Assembly (NCBI GenBank): GCA_910577225.1
Contig: CAJTMV010000009.1
Span: forward strand, 59,847-123,846
Source of the DNA: an uncultured Eubacterium sp.
Lineage (GTDB): Bacteria; Bacillota; Clostridia; Lachnospirales; Lachnospiraceae
Direction: 5' to 3'
Length of the DNA stretch: 64,000 bases
The notes under the pieces were generated by a model that saw only the letters and a list, made by a program, of their open reading frames with translations, searched no databases and was not told the origin of the DNA. This document shows positions 23,351 through 32,162 of this stretch, piece after piece. Positions within the stretch are counted from its first letter, which is position 1, and every line of letters begins with the position of its first letter. Position numbers and translations under genes: made by a program.

Positions 23351-24592
23351 ATGAAACGCAGGGTAGTAGTAACTGGTATGGGCGCAATTACGCCCATCGG
23401 TCTTACGGTAGACGAGTTTTGGGACTCCATCAAACATAAGAAAATCGGATTTGCACCGATCACGCATTTTGACACAACGGGGTATAAAGTGCAGCTGGCG
23501 GCAGAAGTCAAAGGGTTTGACGGAAAAAATTATATGGATTTTAAATCGGCCAAACGTATGGAATTGTTCAGCCAGTACGCGATGGCAGCGTCCATAGAGG
23601 CGATCAAAGACGCCTGCCTGGATATGGAACAGGAAGACGCCTACCGCGTCGGATGCTCCATCAGCTCCGGTATCGGGAGTCTGCAGGCAATGGAACGGGA
23701 ACATAAAAAATTACTCGATAAAGGACCGTCCAGAATCAATCCTTTGTTTGTACCGATGATGATCTCCAATATGGCGGCAGGCAACGTATCGATTGCATTT
23801 GGATTAAAAGGAAAAAGTATCAATGTGGTAACGGCATGTGCAAGCGGAACGAACAGCATCGGGGAAGCGTTTCGTACGATTCAGTATGGCGATGCGGACG
23901 TGATGGTGGCAGGCGGATGTGAAGCCAGTGTTACGCCGGTTGGAATCGCCGGGTTTACTTCGCTGACCGCGTTGTCGGCGGAAACAGATCCGACGCGCTG
24001 CTCCCTTCCGTTCGATAAAGACCGCAGCGGCTTTGTGATGGGAGAGGGCGCAGGTATTGTTGTGCTGGAAGAGCTGGAACACGCGAAGAAGCGCGGAGCC
24101 AGAATTTATGCAGAGCTGACCGGCTATGGCTGTACTTCGGACGCATATCATATTACATCGCCGGCAGAAGACGGCGCAGGCGCGGCAAAAGCGATGACAA
24201 ATGCGATCGCGGACGCCGGATTAAAACCGGAAGATATTACGTATATCAACGCGCACGGAACGGCGACACATCATAACGATCTGTTTGAGACAAGAGCGAT
24301 TAAACTGGCATTTGGCGCGCATGCAAACGATCTGTATATCAACTCCACAAAATCGATGATCGGACATCTGCTTGGCGCTGCGGGAGCCGTAGAGTTTGTA
24401 GCATGCGTCAAAGAAATACAGGAAGGCTATATTCATGCGACAGCAGGATATACCACGCCGGACGACGAGATCGATCTGAATTACTGCAAAGAGCCGCATG
24501 AAACAACGATTCGTCATGCGCTTAGCAATTCGCTTGGCTTTGGCGGTCATAATGCGACTTTGGCGGTATCAGAATATTTGGAGGAAAAATAA
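23351..24592 (+). CDS. fabF: 3-oxoacyl-ACP synthase II (413 aa)
   Basis: The ATG at 23351 follows GGAGG at normal spacing; the 27 bases of open frame upstream are not used. Starts MKRRVVVTGMGAITPIG. The catalytic triad is visible: Cys in NVVTACASGTNSIG, His in INAHGTATHHND and His in KSMIGHLLGAAGAVE. GFGGHNATLAVSEY closes the protein. It condenses malonyl-ACP with acyl-ACP. It overlaps fabZ by one base. In related operons accB lies between fabF and fabZ; here it does not. Confidence 0.95.
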   Translation: MKRRVVVTGMGAITPIGLTVDEFWDSIKHKKIGFAPITHFDTTGYKVQLAAEVKGFDGKNYMDFKSAKRMELFSQYAMAASIEAIKDACLDMEQEDAYRVGCSISSGIGSLQAMEREHKKLLDKGPSRINPLFVPMMISNMAAGNVSIAFGLKGKSINVVTACASGTNSIGEAFRTIQYGDADVMVAGGCEASVTPVGIAGFTSLTALSAETDPTRCSLPFDKDRSGFVMGEGAGIVVLEELEHAKKRGARIYAELTGYGCTSDAYHITSPAEDGAGAAKAMTNAIADAGLKPEDITYINAHGTATHHNDLFETRAIKLAFGAHANDLYINSTKSMIGHLLGAAGAVEFVACVKEIQEGYIHATAGYTTPDDEIDLNYCKEPHETTIRHALSNSLGFGGHNATLAVSEYLEEK

Positions 24593-25032
24593 TGGCCGTA
24601 TTAAACGCTTCACAGATTATGGAAATCATTCCGCACCGGCAGCCGTTTATGCTGCTGGATACGATAGAGGAACTGGAACCGGGAAAACGGGCGCGGGCGC
24701 GCAAATGCGTCAGTTACAACGAACCGTATTTTGCCGGACATTTTCCAGGCGAACCGGTCATGCCCGGCGTACTGATTGTAGAAGCAATGGCGCAGGCAGG
24801 CGCTGTCGCGATGCTGTCACAGCCGCAGATGAAAGGACGGACGGCTTACTTTGCAGGCATTCACTCCGCCAAATTTAAGCAGAAAGTCGTACCGGGCTGC
24901 GTTCTGGATATGGAAGTGGAGATTGTAAAAGTAAAAGGTCCGATCGGTATTGGAAAAGGAACGGCGTTCGTAGATGGAAAAATTGCGGCATCTGCAGAAA
25001 TTATGTTTGCCATAGGAAGCGAGGCGGGTTGA
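24592..25032 (+). CDS. fabZ: 3-hydroxyacyl-ACP dehydratase (146 aa)
   Basis: The ATG at 24592 overlaps the fabF stop (TAATG). The hot-dog fold markers are HRQPFMLLDTIEEL (catalytic His), YFAGHFPGEPVMPGVLIVEAMAQAGAV (catalytic Glu) and KFKQKVVPGCVLDMEVEI. It dehydrates 3-hydroxyacyl-ACP to enoyl-ACP for FabK. How unsaturated fatty acids are made here is not shown: no fabM or second FabZ-like gene is in the window. Confidence 0.94.
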   Translation: MAVLNASQIMEIIPHRQPFMLLDTIEELEPGKRARARKCVSYNEPYFAGHFPGEPVMPGVLIVEAMAQAGAVAMLSQPQMKGRTAYFAGIHSAKFKQKVVPGCVLDMEVEIVKVKGPIGIGKGTAFVDGKIAASAEIMFAIGSEAG

Positions 25033-25034
25033 CG

Positions 25035-26825
25035 ATGTGGTTTCAAAAAAAAAGGGAAAAAGAAAAAAAGCGTCTGTTTTTGAATAAACGGAATATGCCG
25101 AAGCTCGATCCGGAAAACGAAGCGGAACAGGAACAGGCAAAACAGCCTGCAGAGCCAAAACCGGCGCGGCGCAGGGAGTCAAAGGCACAGCCGGATGTGT
25201 TTGAATGTAAAAAGTGCGGTGCGAAGATTTCCAAGGCGGAAACAGTTGCAAATAAATATGTGTGTAAGGAATGCGGCTATTATTTCCGCATCCGTACGAA
25301 AAACCGCATCCGGATGGTAGCGGACGCAGGCACGTTCGAGTCATGGTTCGACGAGACCGAAGAGACGAATCCGCTTCAGTTTCCGGGCTATGAAGAAAAG
25401 CTGGCACAGACACAGGAAAAGACAAAGCTGAAAGAAGGCGTTACGATCGGCTACGCCAGAATCGACGGAGAACCGGTAGTGATCGGCGTCTGCGACGCGC
25501 GGTTTTTAATGGGCAGTATGGGGCACGTAGTCGGTGAAAAAATAGCGTGCGCAGTAGAAAAAGCAACGTCCATGCGGCTTCCGGTGATTTTATTCTGCTG
25601 TTCAGGCGGGGCCAGAATGCAGGAAGGCATTATTTCTCTGATGCAGATGGCCAAGACTTCTGCCGCGCTGAAAAAGCACAGCGATACCGGACTTCTTTAC
25701 GTTCCGGTGCTGACAGATCCTACGACCGGCGGCGTTACCGCGAGTTTTGCCATGCTGGGCGATATTATTCTTGCAGAACCGGGCGCTCTGATCGGATTCG
25801 CCGGCCCAAGAGTAATCGAGCAGACGATCGGCGAGAAACTGCCGGAAGGCTTTCAGCGTGCGGAATTTCAGCTGGAACATGGCTTTGTGGACGCCGTTGT
25901 CGAGCGTAAAAATTTAAAACAGACGCTGGCGCAGATTTTGAAATATCATCACAGCAGTCAGAGCTTTCACGCATTTACCAAAACAGGAGCGATTGCAGTT
26001 ATCCCGGACGAGCGGTGCAGAGAGCGGATGCAAAAGGCGGAAGAAAAGACGGTGTGGGATAAGGTAAAGGCTGCCAGACAGGTCACCCGCCCTTCTGCGA
26101 TGGATTATATCAGCCGTATATTCGACGGATTTCTCGAGTTTCATGGAGACCGTCAGTTTCGGGACGATCCGGCGGTCGTCGGAGGCGTGGCGCTGCTGGA
26201 CGGGCAGCCGGTTACCGTGATTGGTATTCAGAAAGGCACGTCACTGGAAGAATGCAAACAGCGTAATTTCGGCATGGCTTCTCCGGAAGGTTACCGGAAG
26301 GCGCTGCGTCTGATGCGCCAGGCTGAAAAATTCCACCGGCCGATCGTTACGTTTGTCAATACTTCCGGCGCTTTTTGCGGCATGGAGGCCGAAGAGCTGG
26401 GCCAGGGCGAGGCAATTGCGAGAAATCTGTATGAAATGTCTGCGTTTCAGGTGCCGGTGATCTGTATGATGATCGGAGAAGGCGGCAGCGGCGGCGCGCT
26501 GGCGCTGGCAGTCGGCAATCAGGTATGGATGATGGAAAACGCAACCTATTCCGTATTATCTCCGGAGGGATTTGCATCCATTTTGTGGAAAGACAGCAGC
26601 CGTGCGCAGGAAGCAGCCGGCGTTATGAAAATTACGGCACAGGATCTGTATGATCTAAAGGTTGTGGAACATGTGATACCAGAGTTTGGCGGCGCAGACG
26701 AGGTGACCGTCGATACGATCTCCACGCATATGAAAAGCCGGCTCAAACAATATCTGACGTCACAGGCGGAAAAGAGCGGCGCAGACTTTGCCAAAGAAAG
26801 ATATGAACGATTCCGCAGATTTTAA
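25035..26825 (+). CDS. accDA: Fused acetyl-CoA carboxylase carboxyltransferase, beta plus alpha (596 aa)
   Basis: The ATG at 25035 follows GAGGCGGG and starts two bases after the fabZ stop. Residues about 1-55 are a basic, charged tail. Residues 58-80 carry the AccD zinc ribbon (Cys58, Cys61, Cys77, Cys80). AccD continues to about residue 300 (CCSGGARMQEGIISLMQM, TTGGVTASFAMLGD, GFAGPRVIEQTI). From about 335 the AccA part begins (VKAARQVTRPSAMDYI, HGDRQFRDDPAVVGG, INTSGAFCG-like VNTSGAFCGMEAEELGQ, GEGGSGGALALAVGN). The linker between them has no stop or start signal, so a single polypeptide is made. Bacterial enzymes normally use two genes. The transferase needs biotinylated AccB and AccC, which are not in this operon. 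Confidence 0.92.
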   Translation: MWFQKKREKEKKRLFLNKRNMPKLDPENEAEQEQAKQPAEPKPARRRESKAQPDVFECKKCGAKISKAETVANKYVCKECGYYFRIRTKNRIRMVADAGTFESWFDETEETNPLQFPGYEEKLAQTQEKTKLKEGVTIGYARIDGEPVVIGVCDARFLMGSMGHVVGEKIACAVEKATSMRLPVILFCCSGGARMQEGIISLMQMAKTSAALKKHSDTGLLYVPVLTDPTTGGVTASFAMLGDIILAEPGALIGFAGPRVIEQTIGEKLPEGFQRAEFQLEHGFVDAVVERKNLKQTLAQILKYHHSSQSFHAFTKTGAIAVIPDERCRERMQKAEEKTVWDKVKAARQVTRPSAMDYISRIFDGFLEFHGDRQFRDDPAVVGGVALLDGQPVTVIGIQKGTSLEECKQRNFGMASPEGYRKALRLMRQAEKFHRPIVTFVNTSGAFCGMEAEELGQGEAIARNLYEMSAFQVPVICMMIGEGGSGGALALAVGNQVWMMENATYSVLSPEGFASILWKDSSRAQEAAGVMKITAQDLYDLKVVEHVIPEFGGADEVTVDTISTHMKSRLKQYLTSQAEKSGADFAKERYERFRRF

Positions 26826-26871
26826 CTGGTTCCAATCAGTGAGCGAACTAACAGTAACAGGAGGAAAACGA

Positions 26872-27834
26872 ATGAGAGCGAGAATAGCCGGAACAGGCAG
26901 CTGCCTGCCGCGCCTTAGGGTGACGAATGAGGATCTTGGCAAAATAATGGACACTTCAGACGAATGGATTCGCAGTCGTACCGGTATCGGCGCCAGACAT
27001 ATCGCAGTGGAAGAGACGACCGCGGGTATGTCTGTCGCGGCAGCGAAGCAGGCGATGGAAGAAGCTGGTATCCAGGCGGAGCAGCTGGATCTGATTATTG
27101 CGGCGACACTGACTCCCGATCATGTCCTGCCGCCGTTATCCTGCGAGATTCAAAGCGCGCTGGGCGCCGTTCATGCAGCAGCCTATGATCTTTGCGCCGC
27201 CTGTTCAGGCTTTGTCTTTGCGTTAAATACGGCGCAGGCATATATTCAAAGCGGCATGTATCGGAATATCCTGCTCGTTGGCGCAGAGACATTGTCAAAA
27301 CTGATGGACTGGACAGACCGCTCGACCTGCGTGCTGTTTGGAGACGGCGCAGGAGCAGCGGTAATTACAGCCGAAGAAGAAGGGCTGTTTGCGGGCGTAC
27401 AGGGTTCTGACGGATCCAAAGGCGCGGTGCTTTCCTGCGGAGGCAGACCGCTGCAGCATCCGTTCGCGGCCCGTGAGCCGGAGCATCCATATGTGCAGAT
27501 GAACGGTCAGGAAGTCTATAAATTTGCTGTCCGTACGGTTCCAAACTGCATTCATCAGGTACTGGAGCAGGCCGGCATTCAGCCGCAGGACGTGTCTTTG
27601 TTTTTACTGCATCAGGCGAATCAGAGAATTATCGAAGCAGTAGCAAAGCGTTTAAAGCAGCCGATAGATAAATTTCCGGTGTGTCTGGAAGAGTGCGGAA
27701 ATATTTCTGCCGCCAGTGTGCCGATTTTATTAGACAGAGTAAACAGGGACGGCAGATTAAAAAAAGGAGATATCATCGTACTGGCAGGATTTGGAGCGGG
27801 ACTTACCTGGGGAGCGGCGGTACTGACCTGGTAG
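26872..27834 (+). CDS. fabH: 3-oxoacyl-ACP synthase III (320 aa)
   Basis: The ATG at 26872 follows AGGAGG at good spacing; an open frame extends back into accDA but has no start signal. Catalytic Cys in AAYDLCAACSGFVFAL, His in FLLHQANQRII and Asn in CGNISAASVPILLD form the KAS III triad. N-terminal GTGSCLPRLRVTNEDL and SDEWIRSRTGIGARH are standard. It starts chains by condensing acyl-CoA with malonyl-ACP; branched or straight primers cannot be told apart here. In most clostridial operons fabH stands first; here it is near the end. Confidence 0.94.
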   Translation: MRARIAGTGSCLPRLRVTNEDLGKIMDTSDEWIRSRTGIGARHIAVEETTAGMSVAAAKQAMEEAGIQAEQLDLIIAATLTPDHVLPPLSCEIQSALGAVHAAAYDLCAACSGFVFALNTAQAYIQSGMYRNILLVGAETLSKLMDWTDRSTCVLFGDGAGAAVITAEEEGLFAGVQGSDGSKGAVLSCGGRPLQHPFAAREPEHPYVQMNGQEVYKFAVRTVPNCIHQVLEQAGIQPQDVSLFLLHQANQRIIEAVAKRLKQPIDKFPVCLEECGNISAASVPILLDRVNRDGRLKKGDIIVLAGFGAGLTWGAAVLTW

Positions 27835-27884
27835 ACCACAGACACACATATCCGCCCCTGCCTGTCAGAAAAGGAGTAACGAAC

Positions 27885-28331
27885 ATGGATACGGAGCAGA
27901 CATTAAACAGGCTTTTGGTAGAGTTCTTTAAATACATCATGGAAATTGAAGAAAAAAAGCTGATTACCGATGAATTTAGAGAAATTACGTATAATGATAT
28001 GCATATTATCGAAGCAATCGGCATTGATAAGCCGAAAAAAATGTCTGAAATTGCAAAGATCATGTCTGTAACGACAGGAACGCTGACAAAAGCCGTCGAT
28101 TCTCTGGAAAAGAAAGGATACGTACAGCGGCAGCGCAGCAGGCAGGATAAGCGGGTTGTGAATATCACGCTGACACAGCAGGGCGTCACCGCATTCAGGC
28201 ATCATGAAAAATTTCATCAGGATATGATTGCGTTTATACTGGAACATGTGAGCGAGGAAGAAAGCCGCGTGCTTCGTCATGCGCTGGAACGTCTGATGGG
28301 ATATTTTCGGCAAAAATATAATCCGGCGTAA
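27885..28331 (+). CDS. fabT: MarR-family repressor, FabT-like (148 aa)
   Basis: The ATG at 27885 follows AAGGAG. A winged helix is seen in MSEIAKIMSVTTGTLTKAVDSLEKKGYVQRQRSRQDKRVVNITLTQQG (recognition helix TTGTLTKAVDSL and wing RQDKRV), flanked by N- and C-terminal dimerisation helices. FabT binds palindromes of TTTGA/TCAAA type with long-chain acyl-ACP as corepressor. The fab promoter here carries two such boxes. The gene ends the operon rather than leading it as in streptococci. Target assignment is inference from the boxes and location. A strong terminator follows. Confidence 0.78.
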   Translation: MDTEQTLNRLLVEFFKYIMEIEEKKLITDEFREITYNDMHIIEAIGIDKPKKMSEIAKIMSVTTGTLTKAVDSLEKKGYVQRQRSRQDKRVVNITLTQQGVTAFRHHEKFHQDMIAFILEHVSEEESRVLRHALERLMGYFRQKYNPA

Positions 28332-28351
28332 CGTACGATCGATATTTCCGC

Positions 28352-28383
28352 AAAAAAGAAAGGTTGGAAGCCTTTCTTTTTTT
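28352..28383. terminator. Terminator of the fab operon (bidirectional)
   Basis: A 12-bp stem AAAAAAGAAAGG / CCTTTCTTTTTT with a 7-base loop and T-run. On the minus strand it would also serve the DUF1810 gene. Confidence 0.8.
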
Positions 28384-28426
28384 GTGGAAAAATAAAGTGC
28401 CGTTTCTATGTCTGGCGCATAACCGG

Positions 28427-28849
28427 TTATCTTTTTAACAGATCGATCGTTTTTTGATCTTTGATCCCGCTGAAAAATTTGTCCAGTACTTTATCAAACA
28501 GATCGATTTGCGGACATGCTTCGGAAAACAGAGTCATCGACGATTTTAATTTCATATCATCCGGAAATCCGAACACTCTGTTTGCATCGCTTGTTTCCAG
28601 CTGCAGCAGCGCTTCGCAGATTTCCATGAGATGCGAACGAAGCAAAGGCTCTTCCATATAGGCTTTCGCTTCTTCCAGATCCTGAATGGAATAGTAATTG
28701 CTGATTTCCGTCGTGCCCAGTCCCGCGATCTGCGGGAAAATGTACCACATCCAATGGCTTTGCTTGCGCCCGTTTTTAATTTCGGTCAGTGCGTTTGGGT
28801 AATCTCTGAGCTGTGCGTCAATAAAACGGTTCAGATGTAATGGTTCCAT
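28427..28849 (-). CDS. DUF1810 family protein (140 aa)
   Basis: The ATG at 28849 (minus strand) follows AGGAGG. The family pattern is clear: LNRFIDAQ, ALTEIKNGRKQSHWMWYIFPQIAGLG, YYSIQDLEEAKAYMEEPLLRSHLMEICEALL and FGFPDDMKLKSSMTLF. DUF1810 proteins are small, widespread bacterial proteins related to the NADAR/YbiA fold, suggesting activity on ADP-ribose or riboflavin-like metabolites; this is family knowledge, not shown here. It is a single gene between two operons, convergent with the fab operon. Confidence 0.85.
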   Translation of the reverse strand: MEPLHLNRFIDAQLRDYPNALTEIKNGRKQSHWMWYIFPQIAGLGTTEISNYYSIQDLEEAKAYMEEPLLRSHLMEICEALLQLETSDANRVFGFPDDMKLKSSMTLFSEACPQIDLFDKVLDKFFSGIKDQKTIDLLKR

Positions 28850-28938
28850 TTGAATTCCTCCTTATAGTTGTATGTTCAATCACATTCTAATCTATAGTTT
28901 ATATGAGACCGGACAAGAAAGCAATGTATATTTACCAG

Positions 28939-28967
28939 TTGCTGAACATTTTCAACTATGGTATGAT
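28939..28967 (+). promoter_or_regulatory. pyr operon promoter
   Basis: -35 TTGCTG (28939-28944), a 17-bp spacer and -10 TATGAT (28962-28967), about 55 bases before pyrC. The leader is too short for a PyrR-type attenuator, and none was seen. Confidence 0.6.
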
Positions 28968-29022
28968 AGAGAAAGAAATGTATATGAAAAAGTGCGTATG
29001 CAATATGCAGAAAGGAATTGAA

Positions 29023-30303
29023 ATGACACTCTTAATCAGAAACGGCCATGTGATCGATCCGGCTTCCCGGAGAGACGACATAGCCGACGTACTTGTACAG
29101 GATGGAATCATTGTGAAAGTAATGCCGCAGATACAGGAAGCAGCCGACCAGCAGATCGATGCGGCTGGCTGCTATGTCATGCCGGGATTTATTGATCTGC
29201 ATGTACATCTGCGCGACCCCGGGTTTGAGCGCAAGGAAACGGTCGTTACGGGAGCCGCGGCTGCGGCGCATGGCGGTTTTACGACGATTGTCGCGATGCC
29301 GAATACAAAACCGGTAGTCGATCATGCGGATGTCGTAAATTATGTTCATCATAAAGCGGCGAGTGTGACAAAAGTAAATGTTCTCCAGGCAGGAGCGATT
29401 ACAAAAAAGATGGAAGGACAGCAGCTGGCGGATATCGAAAAGATGGTACAGGCAGGCAGTCCCGCGATTACTGAAGACGGGAAATCCGTGATGAACGCTT
29501 ACCTGCTGCAGGAGGCAATGAAGCTGGCAAACCGGCTGGATATACCAGTGCTGTCTCACTGCGAGGATATCAATCTGGTGAACGGCGGCGTTGTCAACGC
29601 AGATGACAACGCGTGGAAGAGCGAACTGCCGGGTATTACGAACAGTGTGGAAAATGTGATTATCATTCGGGACGTGCAGCTGGCGAGAGAGACGGGAGTA
29701 AAGCTGCACCTGTGTCATTGTTCTACAAAAGAAAGCGTGGAAATCGTAAAACTGGCGAAGGCAAGAGGCAACCGGGTGTCTGCAGAAGTATGTCCGCATC
29801 ATTTTACGCTGACCTCAGACGATATGGTCCATGGAGATACCAATTATAAAATGAATCCGCCGCTGCGTACAAAAGAAGATGTGGAAGCGCTGCGGCAGGG
29901 GTTAAAAGAAGATATTATGGACGTGATTTCGACAGATCATGCGCCGCATACAAAGGAAGAAAAGAATGATTCCATGCTTCGCGCGCCGTTTGGAATTATC
30001 GGGCTGGAAACAGCCGCTTCCCTGACGTATTCGGAACTGGTGCTGGGCGGATATCTGACGCCGATGCAGATGGCTGAGAAAATGAGCTGCAATCCGGCCC
30101 GCGTGCTCGGGATCGATAAGGGCAGTCTGCAGGAAGGAAAGACTGCGGATATTGTAATTTTTGATCCGGAAAAAACATATACGATCGACGCTTCCAGATT
30201 TGCGTCCAGGAGCAGAAATACGCCGTTTCAGGGGCGCACGGTTACAGGAGCGGTCCGGGCGACCATTGCGGGAGGCGAGGTCATTTATCAGAGCGGCTGG
30301 TAA
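29023..30303 (+). CDS. pyrC: Dihydroorotase (426 aa)
   Basis: The ATG at 29023 follows AAAGGAA; an upstream frame from 28903 overlaps the promoter and is rejected as start. Amidohydrolase motifs: GFIDLHVHLRDPGFERKE (metal-binding HxH), AHGGFTTIVAMPNTKPV, LSHCEDINL, HLCHCSTKESVEIV, AEVCPHHFTL and STDHAPHTKEEK (catalytic Asp). It cyclises carbamoyl aspartate to dihydroorotate. This is type I dihydroorotase of the longer kind. pyrF, pyrK and pyrD follow; pyrB, pyrI and pyrE are not in the window. Confidence 0.93.
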   Translation: MTLLIRNGHVIDPASRRDDIADVLVQDGIIVKVMPQIQEAADQQIDAAGCYVMPGFIDLHVHLRDPGFERKETVVTGAAAAAHGGFTTIVAMPNTKPVVDHADVVNYVHHKAASVTKVNVLQAGAITKKMEGQQLADIEKMVQAGSPAITEDGKSVMNAYLLQEAMKLANRLDIPVLSHCEDINLVNGGVVNADDNAWKSELPGITNSVENVIIIRDVQLARETGVKLHLCHCSTKESVEIVKLAKARGNRVSAEVCPHHFTLTSDDMVHGDTNYKMNPPLRTKEDVEALRQGLKEDIMDVISTDHAPHTKEEKNDSMLRAPFGIIGLETAASLTYSELVLGGYLTPMQMAEKMSCNPARVLGIDKGSLQEGKTADIVIFDPEKTYTIDASRFASRSRNTPFQGRTVTGAVRATIAGGEVIYQSGW

Positions 30304-30391
30304 GAAAGCGGAACACGATAGCGGCGCCAGATCGCACAAAGCAGCAGTCAGAGTATGGGAACAGTGAAAAATAAATGAAAAGAGGCAGAAA

Positions 30392-31321
30392 ATGATTAAT
30401 AAACTGATCGATAAAATAAAAAAAACAAAAGCGCCGGTTGTCGTAGGACTCGACCCGATGCTTTCCTATGTACCGGAACATATAAAGGAGAAGTCTTTCG
30501 CACAGTATGGAGAGACGTTTGAGGGCGCGGCAGATGCAATCTGGCAGTTTAACAAAGGGATTATTGACAGCGTATATGATCTGATTCCGGCAGTCAAGCC
30601 GCAGATAGCGATTTATGAGCAGTATGGGATCGAAGGGTTACAGGCGTTTCAAAAAACAGTGGACTATTGTCATGAAAAAGATCTTGTAGTGATCGGCGAT
30701 GTGAAGCGGGGAGACATCGGTTCCACGTCCGCGGCTTATGCAGCGGCGCATCTTGGACACGTAACGGTTGGCAGCAAAAAGTTATCGGCGTTTGGAGAAG
30801 ATTTTGCGACGGTCAATCCGTATTTTGGAACAGACGGTATCCAGCCGTTTCTGGATGTCTGTAAGGAAGAGAAGAAAGGTTTGTTCATTCTTGTGAAAAC
30901 TTCCAACCCGTCCAGCGGAGAATTTCAGGATCGTCTGACAGGCGACAGACCGCTGTACGAATATGTGGGAGAAAAAGTCGCGCAGTGGGGCGCAGAGCAT
31001 ATGGGAGAAGATTACAGCTACATCGGCGCGGTTGTGGGCGCAACGTACCCGCAGGCCGGAAAAATTATGCGAAAGATCATGCCGAAAACACTGATTCTCG
31101 TTCCGGGATACGGCGCGCAGGGCGGAAAAGGCGCGGATCTGGTCAGCTATTTTAATGAAGACGGATTAGGCGCTATCGTAAATTCGTCAAGAGGAATTAT
31201 CGCGGCTTATAAACAGGAGCAGTATGCGCGGTTTTCTCCGCAAAATTACGCAGACGCCTCCAGACAGGCTGTTTTGGATATGATCGAAGATATTAACGGC
31301 GCGCTTGCACAGGCGCGGTAA
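30392..31321 (+). CDS. pyrF: Orotidine 5'-phosphate decarboxylase, type 2 (309 aa)
   Basis: The ATG at 30392 follows AAGAGG. VVVGLDPMLSYVPEHI (substrate Asp), IGDVKRGDIGSTSAAYAAAHLG (catalytic DxKxxD-type site with Lys and Asp), ILVKTSNPSSGEFQD and LVPGYGAQGGKGADLV support the long type 2 family of about 300 residues. It makes UMP from OMP. It lies 88 bases after pyrC and 70 bases before pyrK. Confidence 0.93.
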   Translation: MINKLIDKIKKTKAPVVVGLDPMLSYVPEHIKEKSFAQYGETFEGAADAIWQFNKGIIDSVYDLIPAVKPQIAIYEQYGIEGLQAFQKTVDYCHEKDLVVIGDVKRGDIGSTSAAYAAAHLGHVTVGSKKLSAFGEDFATVNPYFGTDGIQPFLDVCKEEKKGLFILVKTSNPSSGEFQDRLTGDRPLYEYVGEKVAQWGAEHMGEDYSYIGAVVGATYPQAGKIMRKIMPKTLILVPGYGAQGGKGADLVSYFNEDGLGAIVNSSRGIIAAYKQEQYARFSPQNYADASRQAVLDMIEDINGALAQAR

Positions 31322-31341
31322 AAACAGGCGGTAATGGGAAG

Positions 31342-31362
31342 GATTTTTCAGATACGCTCTGG
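31342..31362 (+). repeat. 21-bp dispersed repeat, copy 1
   Basis: An identical 21-base stretch, GATTTTTCAGATACGCTCTG plus one G, occurs at 51704-51724. Both copies lie just after a gene end and contain CAGA/TCTG hairpin arms. Confidence 0.6.
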
Positions 31363-31391
31363 GAGAGGAAGAAAAAGAAGGGGTGCAGGAA

Positions 31392-32162
31392 ATGATTCAG
31401 AAGTTTAAAGAAGAAGCAGTCATTATCCGCCAGGAAGAGATCGCTACGGATATCTATAGTATGTGGCTGCATACGGATAAAATCGCGCATATGGCGTGCG
31501 CGGGTCAGTTTGTCGGCGTGTACTGCAGAGATGGCAGCAGATTTTTGCCGAGGCCAATCAGTATCTGCGAGATCGATAAAGACGATCAGGCGATTCGTAT
31601 TGTCTATCGTGTGGCTGGGAAAGGGACCGATGAGTTTTCTTATATGCGGACCGGAATGCCGCTGTATGTGATCGGGCCGCTCGGAAACGGCTATCCGCAG
31701 AAGAAGGACAAAGCGTTTCTGATTGGCGGAGGGATCGGTATACCGCCGCTGCTGCAGCTGGCAAAGGATCTGGATTGTGCAAAAGAGATTGTGCTGGGTT
31801 ATCAGAACCGACAGACCTTTTTGAGCGACCAGTTTGAATTGTGCGGAAATGTGCATATAGCGACAGAGGACGGTTCTGTCGGCGTCAGGGGAAACGTACT
31901 GGATCTGATTTCGAAAAAGCAGCTGCATGCAGACGTGATCTATGCCTGCGGCCCGATGCCGATGCTGCGTGCGGTGAAACAGTATGCAAAAGAAAACCAG
32001 ATCGAATGCTGGATTTCACTGGAAGAGAGGATGGCCTGCGGCGTGGGCGCCTGTCTGGGATGCGTCTGCAGATCGAAGCATAAAGACGAGCATACGCATG
32101 TGAAAAATAAAAGAATCTGTACAGAAGGGCCGGTATTTGACGCAGAGGAGGTGGATATTTGA
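31392..32162 (+). CDS. pyrK: Dihydroorotate dehydrogenase electron transfer subunit (256 aa)
   Basis: The ATG at 31392 is chosen because GGGG lies 8 bases before it; a GTG three codons earlier is too close. The FAD domain has RPISICEIDKDDQAIRIVYR and KGTDEFSYM, the NAD domain GPLGNGYP and GGGIGIPPLLQLA, and the [2Fe-2S] site is C-x4-C-x2-C in ACGVGACLGCVCRSKHK. It passes electrons from PyrD to NAD+. Its stop overlaps the pyrD start by one base (TGATG). Confidence 0.93.
   Translation: MIQKFKEEAVIIRQEEIATDIYSMWLHTDKIAHMACAGQFVGVYCRDGSRFLPRPISICEIDKDDQAIRIVYRVAGKGTDEFSYMRTGMPLYVIGPLGNGYPQKKDKAFLIGGGIGIPPLLQLAKDLDCAKEIVLGYQNRQTFLSDQFELCGNVHIATEDGSVGVRGNVLDLISKKQLHADVIYACGPMPMLRAVKQYAKENQIECWISLEERMACGVGACLGCVCRSKHKDEHTHVKNKRICTEGPVFDAEEVDI

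Noticed and set aside
28968..29022. PyrR-type attenuator in the pyr leader
   Set aside because: The leader is about 50 bases and shows no antiterminator/terminator pair.
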